A DNA stretch of 64,000 nucleotides from Mesostigma viride. Taxonomy: Eukaryota > Streptophyta > Mesostigmatophyceae > Mesostigmatales > Mesostigmataceae. Below are positions 62,666 to 64,000 of this stretch, one piece after another. The notes beneath the pieces are model-generated. The model was not told where the DNA came from. It saw only the letters and a list, made by a program, of their open reading frames with translations, and searched no databases. The DNA lies in the NCBI GenBank assembly GCA_009746045.1, contig RPFO01000715.1, positions 285,449-349,448 on the forward strand, read 5' to 3'. The first letter of the stretch is position 1; each line of letters begins with the position of its first letter. The translations under genes were made by a program, and so were the position numbers.

Positions 62666-63246
62666 CATGTGTTTACGTACTTTCAAAAAATGAACAACTA
62701 AAATTTTCAGCCATGCATGCAAGGTAATTGATCAATGATAAAAAAGTTTACACCACATGGGGAGTTTAAACCACATATCACAATGGTATTTATGAGCCAT
62801 ATACCTGAACGACTCGAACACGCAGACAAGATAACGGCAGGCTCGAGCTACCTTGCATGGTCCGGATTCTCGATCCCGATTTCTAGCCTGCGCTGGTTTT
62901 CTCCTTGAATATCCATGAGACAACCAGCCCAGGCCAGAAATATGGACATGGCCATATGCACGTCGTTGTCTCATCGATATGCACGGTGATTGACGTCAAC
63001 GCACCATTTAAAGTGTCAGAACTTGTAACAAGTCAAGAATATCTTATGAAGTCTGAAGCATTGAAGCTCGTGAAAAAGCAAGCCCATATATATTTAATAA
63101 TATAATTACTTACAGCAGACAGGAATATATATTTAATAATATAATTACTTACAGCAGAGTGAAATCACTCAAACCAAAGCAAACGCCCAGCTATAAACCT
63201 CTATACAGAGCCATGTCAAATCTCTATACTACGATAAGACCAATGG
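62666..63246. other. Intergenic, no gene recognised
   Basis: AT-rich. ATATATTTAATAATATAATT is repeated in tandem at about 63086-63145 (two units of ~38 bp). An earlier related ACTTACATCAGAGTGAA word occurs twice at 6798 and 6868. Confidence 0.5.
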
Positions 63247-63266
63247 AAACTCCTAACGGGAGGAAC

Positions 63267-64000
63267 CTAATAGCCCTGCTGCACCGCAAAATCAGCCCGC
63301 GTACGGCGGAGCATGATGTCAGCCATGGCCCGAGTCAGCGCCACCGACAAGCGCTGACGCCAATATGACGTCCAGGTCCGCGCCGACCATGGGGCCCGCT
63401 GGCCCTCCAGGTCCAGCCGGTCCTCCCGGAGCCGGCAACACTCCTTGAAGAAGGCGGAGGTCAGGGGCCCCATGGCCCCAAACTCCTCCAGGACAAAGGG
63501 CACCACACGATGGTGCCCGACGTCGCCGTAGGCCAGGAGCTTGGCCCGCTCCGCCCGGTCCGCCGTGTAACCTGCCGTGAGGGAGGCCCCAGCCACGTGG
63601 CTAAGAGCCAAGGGCCGCGCCACCGAAACGTCAATAAGCAGATGCCGGCCACCCCCCGAGGCAAAGTCCAGCACCACGATGTCAGGCCGGTGGTTGGGGG
63701 AATAGAAGGCAGCGCCATCCGCATCCTCGGACCGGATGTTCGCGTGGGGGAAAACCGACCGAATCATGGCGAGCACCACCGTCAGGAGGACAGTGTGCAA
63801 ATACAAATACCAATTCTGATTCTGTTGGCCCCCCATGCAGGCAAGGTAGTGAGTCCCCGTGGGATCCAGCGGCTGCCCACAGCTACCACAAGGCCGCCCG
63901 GCCGGAACAAGAGGCTGCGGGGCAAATAGCTGGTGCCGGAGCGCCACCGAGTAGTGGCTGGGAGCCAAGGCGAATGGGGGGCCATGGGAAGAGCACGAAG
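63267..64000 (-). CDS. Retroelement C-terminal region: zinc knuckle and PD-(D/E)XK-like segment (partial)
   Basis: Open to the window edge, no start inside. Visible: CGSCGQPLDPTGTHYLAC, a CxxC..HxxxxC knuckle, then RPDIVVLDFASGGGRHLLID and VSVARPL, which fit a PD-(D/E)XK-type nuclease fold as in the restriction-like endonuclease of some non-LTR retrotransposons; the end is RRTRADFAVQQGY. The hairpin-like CTCCCGTTAGGAG on the coding strand at 63249-63261, directly after the stop, resembles the LINE A 3' hairpin. Fold assignment is inference from motifs. Confidence 0.6.
   Translation of the reverse strand, partial: SCSSHGPPFALAPSHYSVALRHQLFAPQPLVPAGRPCGSCGQPLDPTGTHYLACMGGQQNQNWYLYLHTVLLTVVLAMIRSVFPHANIRSEDADGAAFYSPNHRPDIVVLDFASGGGRHLLIDVSVARPLALSHVAGASLTAGYTADRAERAKLLAYGDVGHHRVVPFVLEEFGAMGPLTSAFFKECCRLREDRLDLEGQRAPWSARTWTSYWRQRLSVALTRAMADIMLRRTRADFAVQQGY

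Overview
This is eukaryotic nuclear DNA: spliced host genes with GT-AG introns, long simple repeats and heavy retroelement and DNA-transposon load. The IPT gene is closest to the plant/algal tRNA-IPT type with a C-terminal zinc finger, and a DIRS-like tyrosine-recombinase retroelement is present, so a green alga (chlorophyte or prasinophyte grade) is my best guess. The species cannot be fixed from the sequence.

Three host genes can be rebuilt exon by exon. (1) 271-3521 (+): the 3' part of a GUF1/LepA-type (EF4) translation factor of mitochondrial type, four exons, 5' part outside the window. (2) 5806-14283 (+): a complete eight-exon tRNA dimethylallyltransferase (tRNA-IPT) with one giant 2.2 kb low-complexity exon and a one-base frame break in a G-rich stretch. 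(3) 36594-51909 (-): a complete eight-exon VPS4 (MIT + AAA ATPase) with a long Glu run in its linker and a Walker B Asp-Asp in place of Asp-Glu. All three act in ordinary cell housekeeping and show no operon-like link.

The rest is mobile DNA, much of it nested. 14.3-25.4 kb holds an ORF1-only retroelement, LINE fragments, a 5.5 kb foldback element (6 bp target duplication, with the uninterrupted site present elsewhere in the window) that carries a hAT element and a LINE copy, and a second hAT copy. 25.4-36.2 kb holds degenerate repeats, a TTAA-flanked inverted-repeat element, an ORF1-only retroelement split by a 206 bp hAT MITE, and a pile of LINE fragments. A DIRS-like element (gag, RT-RNase H, a 2A-like NPGP motif, truncated recombinase) lies in the 7 kb intron 4 of VPS4, antisense to the gene. 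52-64 kb is again LINE debris, another ORF1-only insertion, a 1 kb foldback, and at the edge a retroelement C-terminus with a zinc knuckle and nuclease-like motif.

The most interesting system is a family of ORF1-only (half-LINE) retroelements. They have no reverse transcriptase, but share a 3' terminal hairpin (core CTCCCAACGGAG) and TTAAT-rich tail with an RT-encoding LINE family in the same window. A 45 bp insertion made only of that hairpin and tail, flanked by an 11 bp target duplication, supports the hairpin/tail as the RT recognition end.
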